DNA from: Curtobacterium sp. MCJR17_055 | GTDB lineage: Bacteria > Actinomycetota > Actinomycetes > Actinomycetales > Microbacteriaceae | Assembly: GCF_003224335.1 (NCBI RefSeq) | Contig: NZ_QKLF01000005.1 | Span: 1 to 64,000 of the forward strand | DNA length: 64,000 nt | Direction of reading: 5' to 3' | Shown: one piece after another, positions 34,164 through 41,894 of the stretch | Position numbering within the stretch: the first letter of the stretch is position 1 | Layout: the number at the start of each line of letters is the position of its first letter | The notes under the pieces: generated by a model | Told to the model about the DNA's origin: nothing | Database searches by the model: none | The model's input: the letters and a program-made list of their open reading frames with translations, nothing else | Position numbers and translations under genes: made by a program

Positions 34164-34241
34164 TTGAGTTGTCTGACAAGCTCCCGCAGACTCGCGAACC
34201 GCTCTACGAGGCGGTAAGGAGCGATCCGTGCGAGTGAGTGA

Positions 34242-35156
34242 GTGAAGATCATGTCGTTCCGCAGGAGATCAGGCCGCCCGGCCACCCGGCGGTCGGAGAC
34301 GGAATTCGTCACCTACCACTGTCTGATCGGCTCGCAACCGATCGGCGTTCTGACGTTCCGCAACATCGTCAACGGGATGACCATCCCTCCGCTGCGCTGG
34401 CTCGTCACCGACCTGAACATGGTGGTGCTGCCGGACTCGGACATCAACGTCCTCGAGTGGGAGCAGAAGGTTCGCGACAGCAGCGGCGCCGGACTGTGGA
34501 TCACCGACGACGACATGCGGCGCTTCGTCCGGTACAACCACCAGATGATCGATGGCGAGTTCTTCGGCTCTCCGATCGACAGCACCGCCGATGACGCGTC
34601 GCAGGCCATGGTCCGCATCGACTTCTTCGACAGCACGACGGTCACTGTCACCCTGGATCGTTCGGTGATCGGGACCTCCTGGGAGTTCGACCTGTTCCTC
34701 GGACCCGGCGTTCCCGCGTCCGGCATCGGGAGCCGCGACGAGGAGATCGCGGACGAGCAGCGCCGCGCACAGGAGGCACGGGACGGTCAGCAGATCCGCG
34801 CACTCGTCCGGGCGTGCCTCCAGAACGCTCGGATCGACGAGGCGCCGGCGCTCCTCACCCAGCTCGACGCAGTGGTCGACGTCACGCCGTCCGGGCCGCG
34901 CGCGTGGTCGCTCGCGCTCGAACGCGACGACGCGCCCCGCGTCGACCTCCCCGACGGACCACTGCCGCAAGCCGCCAGGTACCAGACCGACGCCGAGGCA
35001 GCCGGGGGCGAGTTGCTCATCTGGGTGCACGACGGCAGGATGCAGATGGTCGAGCTCCCGTGGTGCACCGACGCGATGCCGACCGAACTGCCGCGTCTCG
35101 ATCAGCTCGTCTTCCCCGCAGGGCGAGACGCCGGCGACGGCGAGAGGACACCGTGA
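34242..35156 (+). CDS. Two-domain immunity-like protein
   Basis: 304 residues, no named family. The first half (EFVTYHCLIGSQPIGVLTFR; MVVLPDSDINVLEWEQKV; QMIDGEFFG) has a truncated paralogue at 33488. A helical linker (DEEIADEQRRAQEARDG) leads to a carboxyl part with ELLIWVHDGRMQMVELPWCT and DAMPTELPRLDQL, a pattern seen in proteins from bacterial immunity arrays. The start is GTG at 34242 or ATG at 34251; no good ribosome site distinguishes them. Its stop overlaps the next gene (GTGA). Confidence 0.65.
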   Translation: MKIMSFRRRSGRPATRRSETEFVTYHCLIGSQPIGVLTFRNIVNGMTIPPLRWLVTDLNMVVLPDSDINVLEWEQKVRDSSGAGLWITDDDMRRFVRYNHQMIDGEFFGSPIDSTADDASQAMVRIDFFDSTTVTVTLDRSVIGTSWEFDLFLGPGVPASGIGSRDEEIADEQRRAQEARDGQQIRALVRACLQNARIDEAPALLTQLDAVVDVTPSGPRAWSLALERDDAPRVDLPDGPLPQAARYQTDAEAAGGELLIWVHDGRMQMVELPWCTDAMPTELPRLDQLVFPAGRDAGDGERTP

Positions 35157-35563
35157 CGAACACCACGTCGGTTCCCATCCAGTTGCACCTCGCTGGCGAC
35201 ACGGTCGACGCCGTCACGATCGACACCGCCGTCACCGTCCGCTTCTCGAGCGGGGCGACCCTCCGGTTCGAGACCGCCTTCTCGCTCACCGAGACGGACG
35301 GCACGCACACCTTCATGGAGCCCGGCGACCCACCCTCGCTCCTGCCGCTCCTCGCCCTGCACACGACGGTGGTGGAACGCGGTACCGTCACCGGCGCCCG
35401 CATCGCCGTCCGCTTCGCATCGGGTGCGTTGCTGGAGGGGTGGTCCCACCGCGACCGGCCCTCGTGGCACTGGTCGGAACCAGGACGAGCGCGCCTGGAC
35501 ATCGACGTCCTGACCGGCGGCGAGGTCGTCGCTCGAACACTGCCGGGAGGAACGGCGTCATGA
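35153..35563 (+). CDS. DUF6188-like protein
   Basis: A 136-residue, mainly beta protein of the DUF6188 type (VRFSSGATLRFETAFSLTET; DPPSLLPLLALHTTVVERGT; IAVRFASGALLEGWSHRDR). DUF6188 proteins are common in polymorphic-toxin immunity arrays. GTG start overlapping the previous stop, and ATGA overlap with the next gene, so translation is coupled. It is paralogous to the gene at 35931. Confidence 0.7.
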   Translation: MTNTTSVPIQLHLAGDTVDAVTIDTAVTVRFSSGATLRFETAFSLTETDGTHTFMEPGDPPSLLPLLALHTTVVERGTVTGARIAVRFASGALLEGWSHRDRPSWHWSEPGRARLDIDVLTGGEVVARTLPGGTAS

Positions 35564-35934
35564 CGGACGACCTGTCGGTCGACGACCTGCGCCGACGCCT
35601 ACCGGCGTCCGACCCGCTCGTCCCGGGCCGGGTGCACGAGGTGTTGTCCGCTGTCGCCGACGATGCCGAGGTCCTCACCTACGACGTGCCGGCACGCTCC
35701 TTCACCGAGGTCGTCCGGCGCAGCTACGCACAGGACGAACCCAACCTGCTGCCACTGGTCGAACCACTCGGGCCGCTCGGGGACGCACTCGTCCTCGTGT
35801 GCCAGGTCGAGTCCGGGTCGGAGATCGTCACCGTCCTCCTCCGTGCTGCTGACCGGGTCTTCCTCTCCGCCACGGCGTACGACCGATCGGCGATCACCAG
35901 ATCGCCCGACCGGCCGAGGAAGGAGACACCGTGA
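35560..35934 (+). CDS. Hypothetical protein of immunity array
   Basis: 124 residues, acidic, unknown family (PGRVHEVLSAVADDAEVLTY; LGDALVLVCQVESGSEIVTV; RVFLSATAYDRSAI). It is coupled by 4-base overlaps to DUF6188-like genes on both sides, so it belongs to the same functional unit. A role in immunity is an inference from context. Confidence 0.65.
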   Translation: MTDDLSVDDLRRRLPASDPLVPGRVHEVLSAVADDAEVLTYDVPARSFTEVVRRSYAQDEPNLLPLVEPLGPLGDALVLVCQVESGSEIVTVLLRAADRVFLSATAYDRSAITRSPDRPRKETP

Positions 35935-36326
35935 CCGAAGACCACCGACTCGAGTTCACCGACGCCCGGGTGGACGTCCTCAGATTCACCTTCGAGACGA
36001 GCCTGGGGTTCTCGAACGGCACGACGATGCAGTTCGAGGCCGAGTTCGCGATCACCGGTCCGGACGGGGAACGCCGGATCGTGGACCCGACGGACCCGAC
36101 GTCGCTCGCACCCGTCCTGGCCCTGCACGGCGACACGGTCACGGACGCGACACTCGACGGCCCCGACCTCCGGCTCCACTTCGCATCCGGAACGGTCCTC
36201 GAGGCCTGGCCCGACGACTCGTACGAGTCGTGGCAGTACGACGGCGGCGGACCGGAGCGCCGGATGATCGTCGCCCTGCCCGGTGGTGGCCTGGCGGTCT
36301 TCGGACCACCAGCGACCTCCGACTGA
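35931..36326 (+). CDS. DUF6188-like protein, second copy
   Basis: 131 residues, the same architecture as the gene at 35153: SLGFSNGTTMQFEAEFAITG, DPTSLAPVLALHGDTVTDAT and LRLHFASGTVLEAWPDDSY match it segment by segment. GTG start overlapping the preceding stop. Divergence between the two copies is large, so the duplication is old. Confidence 0.7.
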   Translation: MTEDHRLEFTDARVDVLRFTFETSLGFSNGTTMQFEAEFAITGPDGERRIVDPTDPTSLAPVLALHGDTVTDATLDGPDLRLHFASGTVLEAWPDDSYESWQYDGGGPERRMIVALPGGGLAVFGPPATSD

Positions 36327-36374
36327 CCAGCCGTGCCACGATGAGGGCGCCATCGGACGAGGGGAACGGACGAC

Positions 36375-37169
36375 GTGTTCGGCAAGCGCAAGAGGGACCA
36401 GCCATCGGGCTCCGAGTTCCACCATGCTGACGGCGATCAGCAGCTCTTCGCGCAACTCCTGGCCGAGACCAGGGCTGACCCGGAGAAGGTCTTCACCATC
36501 GAGATCGTCGGCCGCGGCAGACCCGGCCGTGACCTCGACGAACAGGTCGAACGACTCCGACGCTCCGGTGTGACGGCGTCACGTCCGCCGGCCACGGAAG
36601 CAGCAGCAGACCGCGCGTCCGGACGCGCCGATGCCTCCGCCGACGAGCTGGTCCCGCTCAGCCGCGAGCCCTTCACGGCCGAGACCGGTGACGTCTTCCT
36701 CATCCCGGACGGTGGCGGCAGGGTGCTGCTCGGGCACGTCCTCGCGACGCTGCACGATGCCGTGTACGTCGCGGTCTTCCAGCGCCCCGAGGACCTCCCC
36801 CGCCCGGCCGACCCGCTCGTCGTGCTCGCCACGCAGCCGGTGGTGGCCGGGCTCACCCTGCCGGCACGGTTCCAGCCGGGCATGTGGGAGGTCGTCGGCA
36901 CCGTCGCCCCGGACACCGACCGTCTGTTGCCCGCGTACACCTGGGGCACCGACGTCGACGGCGTGCACGTCACGGACTTCGACGGGTCCCGCTCCCGACC
37001 CGCGACCGAGATCGAGGCGACGACGGTCCCCCGCCGCGTGCTCGTCTCGCCGTACTTCATCGACATCGCCGTCCGCGCCGTGGTCGGCCTCGTCGACTGG
37101 CACCCGGACTTCGAGCATCTCCGCTACCGCTCCACCCCGCGCTCCGTCGACCTCTTCCCCGCGCGCTGA
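36375..37169 (+). CDS. Immunity protein 26 (Imm26)-like protein
   Basis: 264 residues. After a disordered, Ala/Arg-rich first part, the second half reads ETGDVFLIPDGGGRVLLGHV, YVAVFQRPEDLPRPADP and ALRFQPGMWEVVGT-like segments, which suit the Imm26 immunity family. The GTG at 36375 follows GAGGGGAA. Separated by 48 bases from the coupled array and closed by an ACGGGAGGC-type terminator. Confidence 0.65.
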   Translation: MFGKRKRDQPSGSEFHHADGDQQLFAQLLAETRADPEKVFTIEIVGRGRPGRDLDEQVERLRRSGVTASRPPATEAAADRASGRADASADELVPLSREPFTAETGDVFLIPDGGGRVLLGHVLATLHDAVYVAVFQRPEDLPRPADPLVVLATQPVVAGLTLPARFQPGMWEVVGTVAPDTDRLLPAYTWGTDVDGVHVTDFDGSRSRPATEIEATTVPRRVLVSPYFIDIAVRAVVGLVDWHPDFEHLRYRSTPRSVDLFPAR

Positions 37170-37211
37170 AGCGGGCGCGGGCGGCCACCCCGGGTGGGGT
37201 GGTGACCACCC

Positions 37212-37258
37212 GTCGGACGGGAGGCGCGTCACCGCTGGTCCCGCGCCTCCCGTCCGAC
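37212..37258. terminator. ACGGGAGGC-type hairpin closing the immunity island
   Basis: Perfect 17-bp arms (GTCGGACGGGAGGCGCG at 37212-37228, complement at 37242-37258) with a 13-base loop, between the convergent Imm26-like gene and the hydrolase. Confidence 0.88.
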
Positions 37259-37263
37259 CCTGG

Positions 37264-38508
37264 TCACCGCACGTCCGCCGCCGGCCGCGGCTCGACCACG
37301 TCGGTGAGCCACGCCAGGATCCGCGCGTCGAACCAGTCGGCATCGTGGTTCCAGAGCTTCGTGTGCCGGGCGACGTGCGCGACCTCGAGCTGCACCAGGT
37401 CCGGTCGTGCAGCGGCGAGGGCGCGTGCCGCCGACGAGGGGACGAAGCCGTCGTCGTCGCTGTGCAGCAGCAGGATCGGGACGTGGAGTTCGTCGGCGCG
37501 GGCGACCATGTCGAGTTCCCGCAGGTCGATCGGCCGCTCGAGCCCGGCGATCCGGTGCACGACCGCGGTGCGGAGGACCCACTGCGCCACCTTGCGGACC
37601 GGCCGGGGCAGCCGGAGCGCGCGGCTCTGCGACTTGAGGACGGCGTTCCAGTCGACGACCGCCGAGTCCAGGACGACGCCGGTGACCAGTCCTGCGAGCC
37701 CGGAGCGGACCAGGGTCTGCAGGACCACGGCGCCGCCCATCGACCAGCCCATGAGGACGACGCTCGTGGCGCCCTGCTGCGCGACCCAGTCGAGCGCGGC
37801 GTCGACGTCCTCCCACTCGGTCGAGCCGAGACCGTAGCGCCCGTCCGCACTCGGGGGCGCGACGCCGTCGTTGCGCCACGACACCAGCAGCACCGAGTAC
37901 CCGGCCGCGCGGAACACCGGGACGGCGCGGATCGTCTCGGCACGGGTGACGCCGCGACCGTGGACGAGGACCGCCCAGGGCGCGGCCGGGTCCTCGGCGC
38001 GGACGACCCAGGCGGGCGCGGGACCGTTCGGGGTGAGCACGTCGACGTCCTCGACGGGGACGCCGAGCTCCCCCGGAGTCAGGTAGAACCAGCCGCCCCA
38101 GCGTCCGCGGCGTGCTGCGGTCGGGTCGCCGGCGTCCACGGCGATGATCCGCCGGGTGACGGTGGTGTCGGTCACGGCCAGGACCTCGCCGACCCGCATG
38201 TGCCCGGTGGCGGCGCCGAACCACAGGCTGTACCGGCCCTGCAGCTCCGTGTCGGGACTGCGGCGCAGGGTGACGGTCCGGGCCTCCGGGTCGACCGCGG
38301 TGATCGGGACCCGCTCGGTGCGCTTGCGGTCCGGGGTGACGACGGCGCGGGCGACGGCCACGACGGAGCCGGCGATGACCGCCACGCCGGCGGCGGCGGC
38401 GGCCACACCGGTGCCGAGCGCGACGACGCCGGCCGAGCGCGCCGTGCGTCCAGCGAGGCCCGGCCGCGACCGACGTGTGGGACGGACGGCTGCGGGGCGG
38501 CGGAGCAT
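37264..38508 (-). CDS. Alpha/beta hydrolase with amino-terminal membrane anchor
   Basis: Predicted serine hydrolase of 414 residues. A hydrophobic helix (GTGVAAAAAGVAVIAGSVVA, about residues 30-50) follows a basic start, so the enzyme is probably membrane-anchored. The hydrolase domain has the oxyanion HGRGVTRAET, nucleophile Ser in LMGWSMGGAV, Asp in LLHSDDDGFV and His in VAHVARHTKLWN. Substrate unknown. I choose the ATG at 38508 because TGGAGG lies 5 bases upstream; an in-frame ATG at 38604 would overlap the promoter of the divergent gene. Confidence 0.88.
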   Translation of the reverse strand: MLRRPAAVRPTRRSRPGLAGRTARSAGVVALGTGVAAAAAGVAVIAGSVVAVARAVVTPDRKRTERVPITAVDPEARTVTLRRSPDTELQGRYSLWFGAATGHMRVGEVLAVTDTTVTRRIIAVDAGDPTAARRGRWGGWFYLTPGELGVPVEDVDVLTPNGPAPAWVVRAEDPAAPWAVLVHGRGVTRAETIRAVPVFRAAGYSVLLVSWRNDGVAPPSADGRYGLGSTEWEDVDAALDWVAQQGATSVVLMGWSMGGAVVLQTLVRSGLAGLVTGVVLDSAVVDWNAVLKSQSRALRLPRPVRKVAQWVLRTAVVHRIAGLERPIDLRELDMVARADELHVPILLLHSDDDGFVPSSAARALAAARPDLVQLEVAHVARHTKLWNHDADWFDARILAWLTDVVEPRPAADVR

Positions 38509-38606
38509 GCGGGCCTCCAGGCAGAGGACGACTGCGGGCAGCACGACTGCGCGACGGACGGCGTGCCGCCCGCACCGGTGCTCGATCCGGAGCCTAGTCT
38601 GCATCC

Positions 38607-39203
38607 GTGCCTGAACCCCGAGTCCCCGACGCCGAACCGGAGGCGTTCGCGCGTCTCCGTGCGTTCGTGTCGACGGGCAGGACCCGCACCGAGACCACGG
38701 TCACCGAGATCCCCTCGCCGAGCCGCATCGCGCCGTACTCGATCGCCCTCGCGGCGGACGTGTCCGGGGTCGTGCACGGCGTCGACTCCGACCTCGGCAC
38801 CGGACGCTTCATCGCCCTGCACGACCCGGACGAGCCGGAGGGGTGGGGCGGTGCGTACCGCATCGTCACCTTCGCGCAGGCCCCGCTCGAGCCGGAGATC
38901 GGCGTCGACGAGTTCGTGGCCGACGTGACGTGGAGCTGGCTCGTCGACGCCCTCGACGCGCACGGCGCCCGGTACGCCAACGCCTCCGGCACGGCGACGA
39001 AGATCATCTCCCGCGGGTACGGCGAGCTCGCGACCCAGGGCGACGGTGCTCAACTGGAACTCCGGGCGTCGTGGACGCCCCTCGACGACGACCTGACGCC
39101 GCACGTGCAGGCCTGGGAGGAGATCGTGGCGATGCTCGCCGGACTCCCCCCGGCCTCGGACGGCGTCTCGCTCCTGGCCCCTCGGAGGCTCGCCCGTGAC
39201 TGA
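38607..39203 (+). CDS. DUF3000 family protein
   Basis: 198-residue actinobacteria-specific protein of the DUF3000 family (IAPYSIALAADVSGVVHGVD; WSWLVDALDAHGARYANASG; TATKIISRGYGELATQGDGA). Function unknown. It overlaps rnd by 8 bases, an arrangement conserved in actinobacteria. GTG start at 38607. Confidence 0.9.
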   Translation: MPEPRVPDAEPEAFARLRAFVSTGRTRTETTVTEIPSPSRIAPYSIALAADVSGVVHGVDSDLGTGRFIALHDPDEPEGWGGAYRIVTFAQAPLEPEIGVDEFVADVTWSWLVDALDAHGARYANASGTATKIISRGYGELATQGDGAQLELRASWTPLDDDLTPHVQAWEEIVAMLAGLPPASDGVSLLAPRRLARD

Positions 39204-40554
39204 TGCCGACCCCGCCTACGAAGACGCGCACGCCACCGTCCACGTGATCGAGCGCCGCGAGGAGTACCTCGACGCCGTGGCGCGCATCGCCGCCGGCACC
39301 GGTCCGGTCGCCGTCGACGCCGAGCGTGCCAGCGGCTACCGCTACTCGCAGCGGGCCTACCTGATCCAGGTGTTCCGCCGCGGCTCCGGCTCGTTCCTGT
39401 TCGACCCCATCGCGATCGGTGACTTCAGCGACCTGCAGGCCGCGATCGTCGACGAGGAGTGGGTGTTCCACGCCGCGTCGCAGGACCTGCCGTGCCTCCG
39501 CGAGGTCGGCCTCGTCCCGACCCGCATCTTCGACACCGAGCTCGGTGCCCGGATCGCCGGCTTCCCGCGTGTCGGACTCGGCGCGGTCGTCGAGCAGCTC
39601 CTCGGCATCACGCTCGCGAAGGCCCACTCCGCCGCGGACTGGTCGACCCGTCCGCTCCCGCAGGCTTGGCTCGTCTACGCCGCCCTCGACGTCGAACTGC
39701 TCCCGGACCTGCGCGACTCCCTCGCCGAGGTGCTGGAGGCGGCCGGCAAGACCCGGATCGCGGAGGAGGAGTTCGCCGCCGTCCTCGCCCGTGCCCCGAA
39801 GCCCCCGCGTGCCGAGCCGTGGCGGCGTCTCTCCGGGATGAACGTGCTCCGCGGTGCCCGTGCCCTCGCGATCGCACGGTCGCTGTGGCAGGCACGCGAC
39901 GCCTACGCGCAGGAGACCGACATCGCGCCGGGCCGGACCATCCCGGACTCCGCCATCGTCGCCGCTGCCGCCGCCGCTCCGTCCTCGCGGGCGGAACTCG
40001 GCGCACTGAAGACCTTCACGGGCCGCGCCAGCCGGTCGGAGCTCGACCGTTGGTGGGCCGCGGTCGAGGAAGGCCGGACCACCGAGGACCTGCCGCGCCT
40101 GCGTGGCGGGGGTGAGCCGAGCCTCCCGCCGCCCCGCGCCTGGGCCGACCGCAACCCGGACGCGGACCGTCGGTACCGCGCCGCGCGGGCCGCCGTCACG
40201 GCCCGGGCCGCCGAGCTCGACCTGCCCGTCGAGAACCTGCTCACCCCGGAGACGCTCCGTCTCGTGTCGTGGAACCCGCCGGCGACCGTCGCGACGGAGA
40301 CCGTCGGTGCCACGCTCGCGTCGCACGACGCCCGGCCGTGGCAGGTCGAGGAGACCGCGTCGGTCATCGCACACGCGTTCGAGGTGGCAGCGGACCGGTC
40401 CGTCGCGGACCCGGCGGCAGTGGTCACCGCGACCACGGTTTCCCGGCCGGACGGCGAGCCGGACGACGCGGCGCTCGACGCCGCTCAGCAGGGTGACGCC
40501 GCTCTTGTCGCAGACGGACAGCCCGACGCCGCCACCGGGACGACCGGCTCGTAG
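39196..40554 (+). CDS. rnd: Ribonuclease D
   Basis: 3'-5' exoribonuclease for tRNA/structured RNA maturation, 452 residues. DEDD exonuclease motifs: VAVDAERASGYRYSQRAYLI (Exo I), VFHAASQDLPCLREVG (Exo II) and VYAALDVELLPDLRD (Exo III). An HRDC domain (RAELGALKTFTG region and a second helical repeat) follows from about residue 210. A charged low-complexity tail extends past 400. GTG start overlapping DUF3000. Confidence 0.94.
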   Translation: MTDADPAYEDAHATVHVIERREEYLDAVARIAAGTGPVAVDAERASGYRYSQRAYLIQVFRRGSGSFLFDPIAIGDFSDLQAAIVDEEWVFHAASQDLPCLREVGLVPTRIFDTELGARIAGFPRVGLGAVVEQLLGITLAKAHSAADWSTRPLPQAWLVYAALDVELLPDLRDSLAEVLEAAGKTRIAEEEFAAVLARAPKPPRAEPWRRLSGMNVLRGARALAIARSLWQARDAYAQETDIAPGRTIPDSAIVAAAAAAPSSRAELGALKTFTGRASRSELDRWWAAVEEGRTTEDLPRLRGGGEPSLPPPRAWADRNPDADRRYRAARAAVTARAAELDLPVENLLTPETLRLVSWNPPATVATETVGATLASHDARPWQVEETASVIAHAFEVAADRSVADPAAVVTATTVSRPDGEPDDAALDAAQQGDAALVADGQPDAATGTTGS

Positions 40555-40680
40555 GAACCGCCCAACCGACGTGCCGCCGCTCAGCCGGGGGTACTAGCGT
40601 CGGAGCGTCGCCGGGCGAGGCCCGGCCAGGTCGGGGCGACAGGACCCCCGGCCCGATCGTTGTGGATCTGGAGGCTCGCA

Positions 40681-41892
40681 TTGCCGAAGACATCAGACGT
40701 CGTGTTCGTGGACGGTGTCCGCACACCGTTCGGCCGCGCCGGTGAGAAGGGCGTCTTCTGGCGCACCCGTGCCGACGACCTGGCGGTGCACGCGATGCGC
40801 GGCCTGCTCGACCGGAACAGCTCGCTGGACGGTGCCGCCGTGGACGACGTCGCGGTCGCCGCGACGACCCAGCAGGGCGACCAGGGTCTGACCCTCGGGC
40901 GCACCGTCGGCATGCTGGCCGGTCTGCCGAAGTCCGTCCCCGGCTACGCCATCGACCGGATGTGCGCCGGCGCGATGACGAGCGTCACGACCCTGGCCGG
41001 CGCGATCGCGTTCGGCGCCGCCGACGTCGCCATCGCGGGCGGCGTCGAGCACATGGGCCGCCACCCGATGGGCTTCAACGCCGACCCCAACCCCCGCTTC
41101 GTCGCGGAGCGCATGGTCGCCCCGGACGCGCTCGTGATGGGCAACACCGCCGAGCGCCTGCACGACCGCTTCCCCGCGATCACGAAGGACCGCACCGACG
41201 CCTTCGCCGTGCAGTCCCAGCAGCGCTACGCCGCCGCCTGGGGCGCCGGCAAGCTGCAGCCCGACGTCGTCCCCGTCGAGGTGAACACCGGCCAGGGCTG
41301 GGACATCGTCTCGAAGGACGAGCCGCCCCGTCCGGGCACCACCCTGGAGGCCCTGGCTGCGTTGAAGACGCCGTTCCGCCCGCATGGACGGGTCACCGCC
41401 GGCAACGCCGCGGGCCTGAACGACGGCGCGACGATGAGCCTGCTCGCGTCCGAGGACGGCGCGAAGCAGCACGGCCTGCCGACCAAGATGCGCATGGTGT
41501 CCTTCGCCTTCGCCGGCGTCGAGCCCGAGGTCATGGGCGTCGGTCCAGTGCCCGCGACCGACAAGGCGCTGCGGAAGGCCGGGCTGTCGATCGACGACAT
41601 CGGTCTGTTCGAGATCAACGAGGCGTTCGCCGTGCAGGTGCTCGCGTTCCTCGACAACTACGGCATCCCACAGGACTCCCCGAACGTGAACGCCTGGGGC
41701 GGCGCCATCGCCGTCGGGCACCCCCTCGCGTCGAGTGGCGTCCGCCTGATGACCCAGCTCGCAGCGCAGTTCGCCGAGCGCCCGGACGTCAAGTACGGCA
41801 TCACGACGATGTGCATCGGGCTCGGCCAGGGCGGCACGGTCATCTGGGAGAACCCGAACTTCAGCAAGAGCGCGGCACGGAAGGCGGCCTGA
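40681..41892 (+). CDS. Acetyl-CoA acyltransferase (thiolase, FadA-like)
   Basis: Last enzyme of fatty-acid beta-oxidation, cleaving 3-ketoacyl-CoA. 403 residues; nucleophilic Cys95 in RMCAGAMTS, NEAFAVQ, the His in GHPLASSG and the second Cys in CIGLGQGG. The TTG at 40681 is chosen because GGAGG lies 6 bases upstream and the protein then begins PKTSDVVFVDGVRTPFG as in the family. It is followed after 2 bases by the FadB-like subunit gene. Confidence 0.93.
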   Translation: MPKTSDVVFVDGVRTPFGRAGEKGVFWRTRADDLAVHAMRGLLDRNSSLDGAAVDDVAVAATTQQGDQGLTLGRTVGMLAGLPKSVPGYAIDRMCAGAMTSVTTLAGAIAFGAADVAIAGGVEHMGRHPMGFNADPNPRFVAERMVAPDALVMGNTAERLHDRFPAITKDRTDAFAVQSQQRYAAAWGAGKLQPDVVPVEVNTGQGWDIVSKDEPPRPGTTLEALAALKTPFRPHGRVTAGNAAGLNDGATMSLLASEDGAKQHGLPTKMRMVSFAFAGVEPEVMGVGPVPATDKALRKAGLSIDDIGLFEINEAFAVQVLAFLDNYGIPQDSPNVNAWGGAIAVGHPLASSGVRLMTQLAAQFAERPDVKYGITTMCIGLGQGGTVIWENPNFSKSAARKAA

Positions 41893-41894
41893 CC

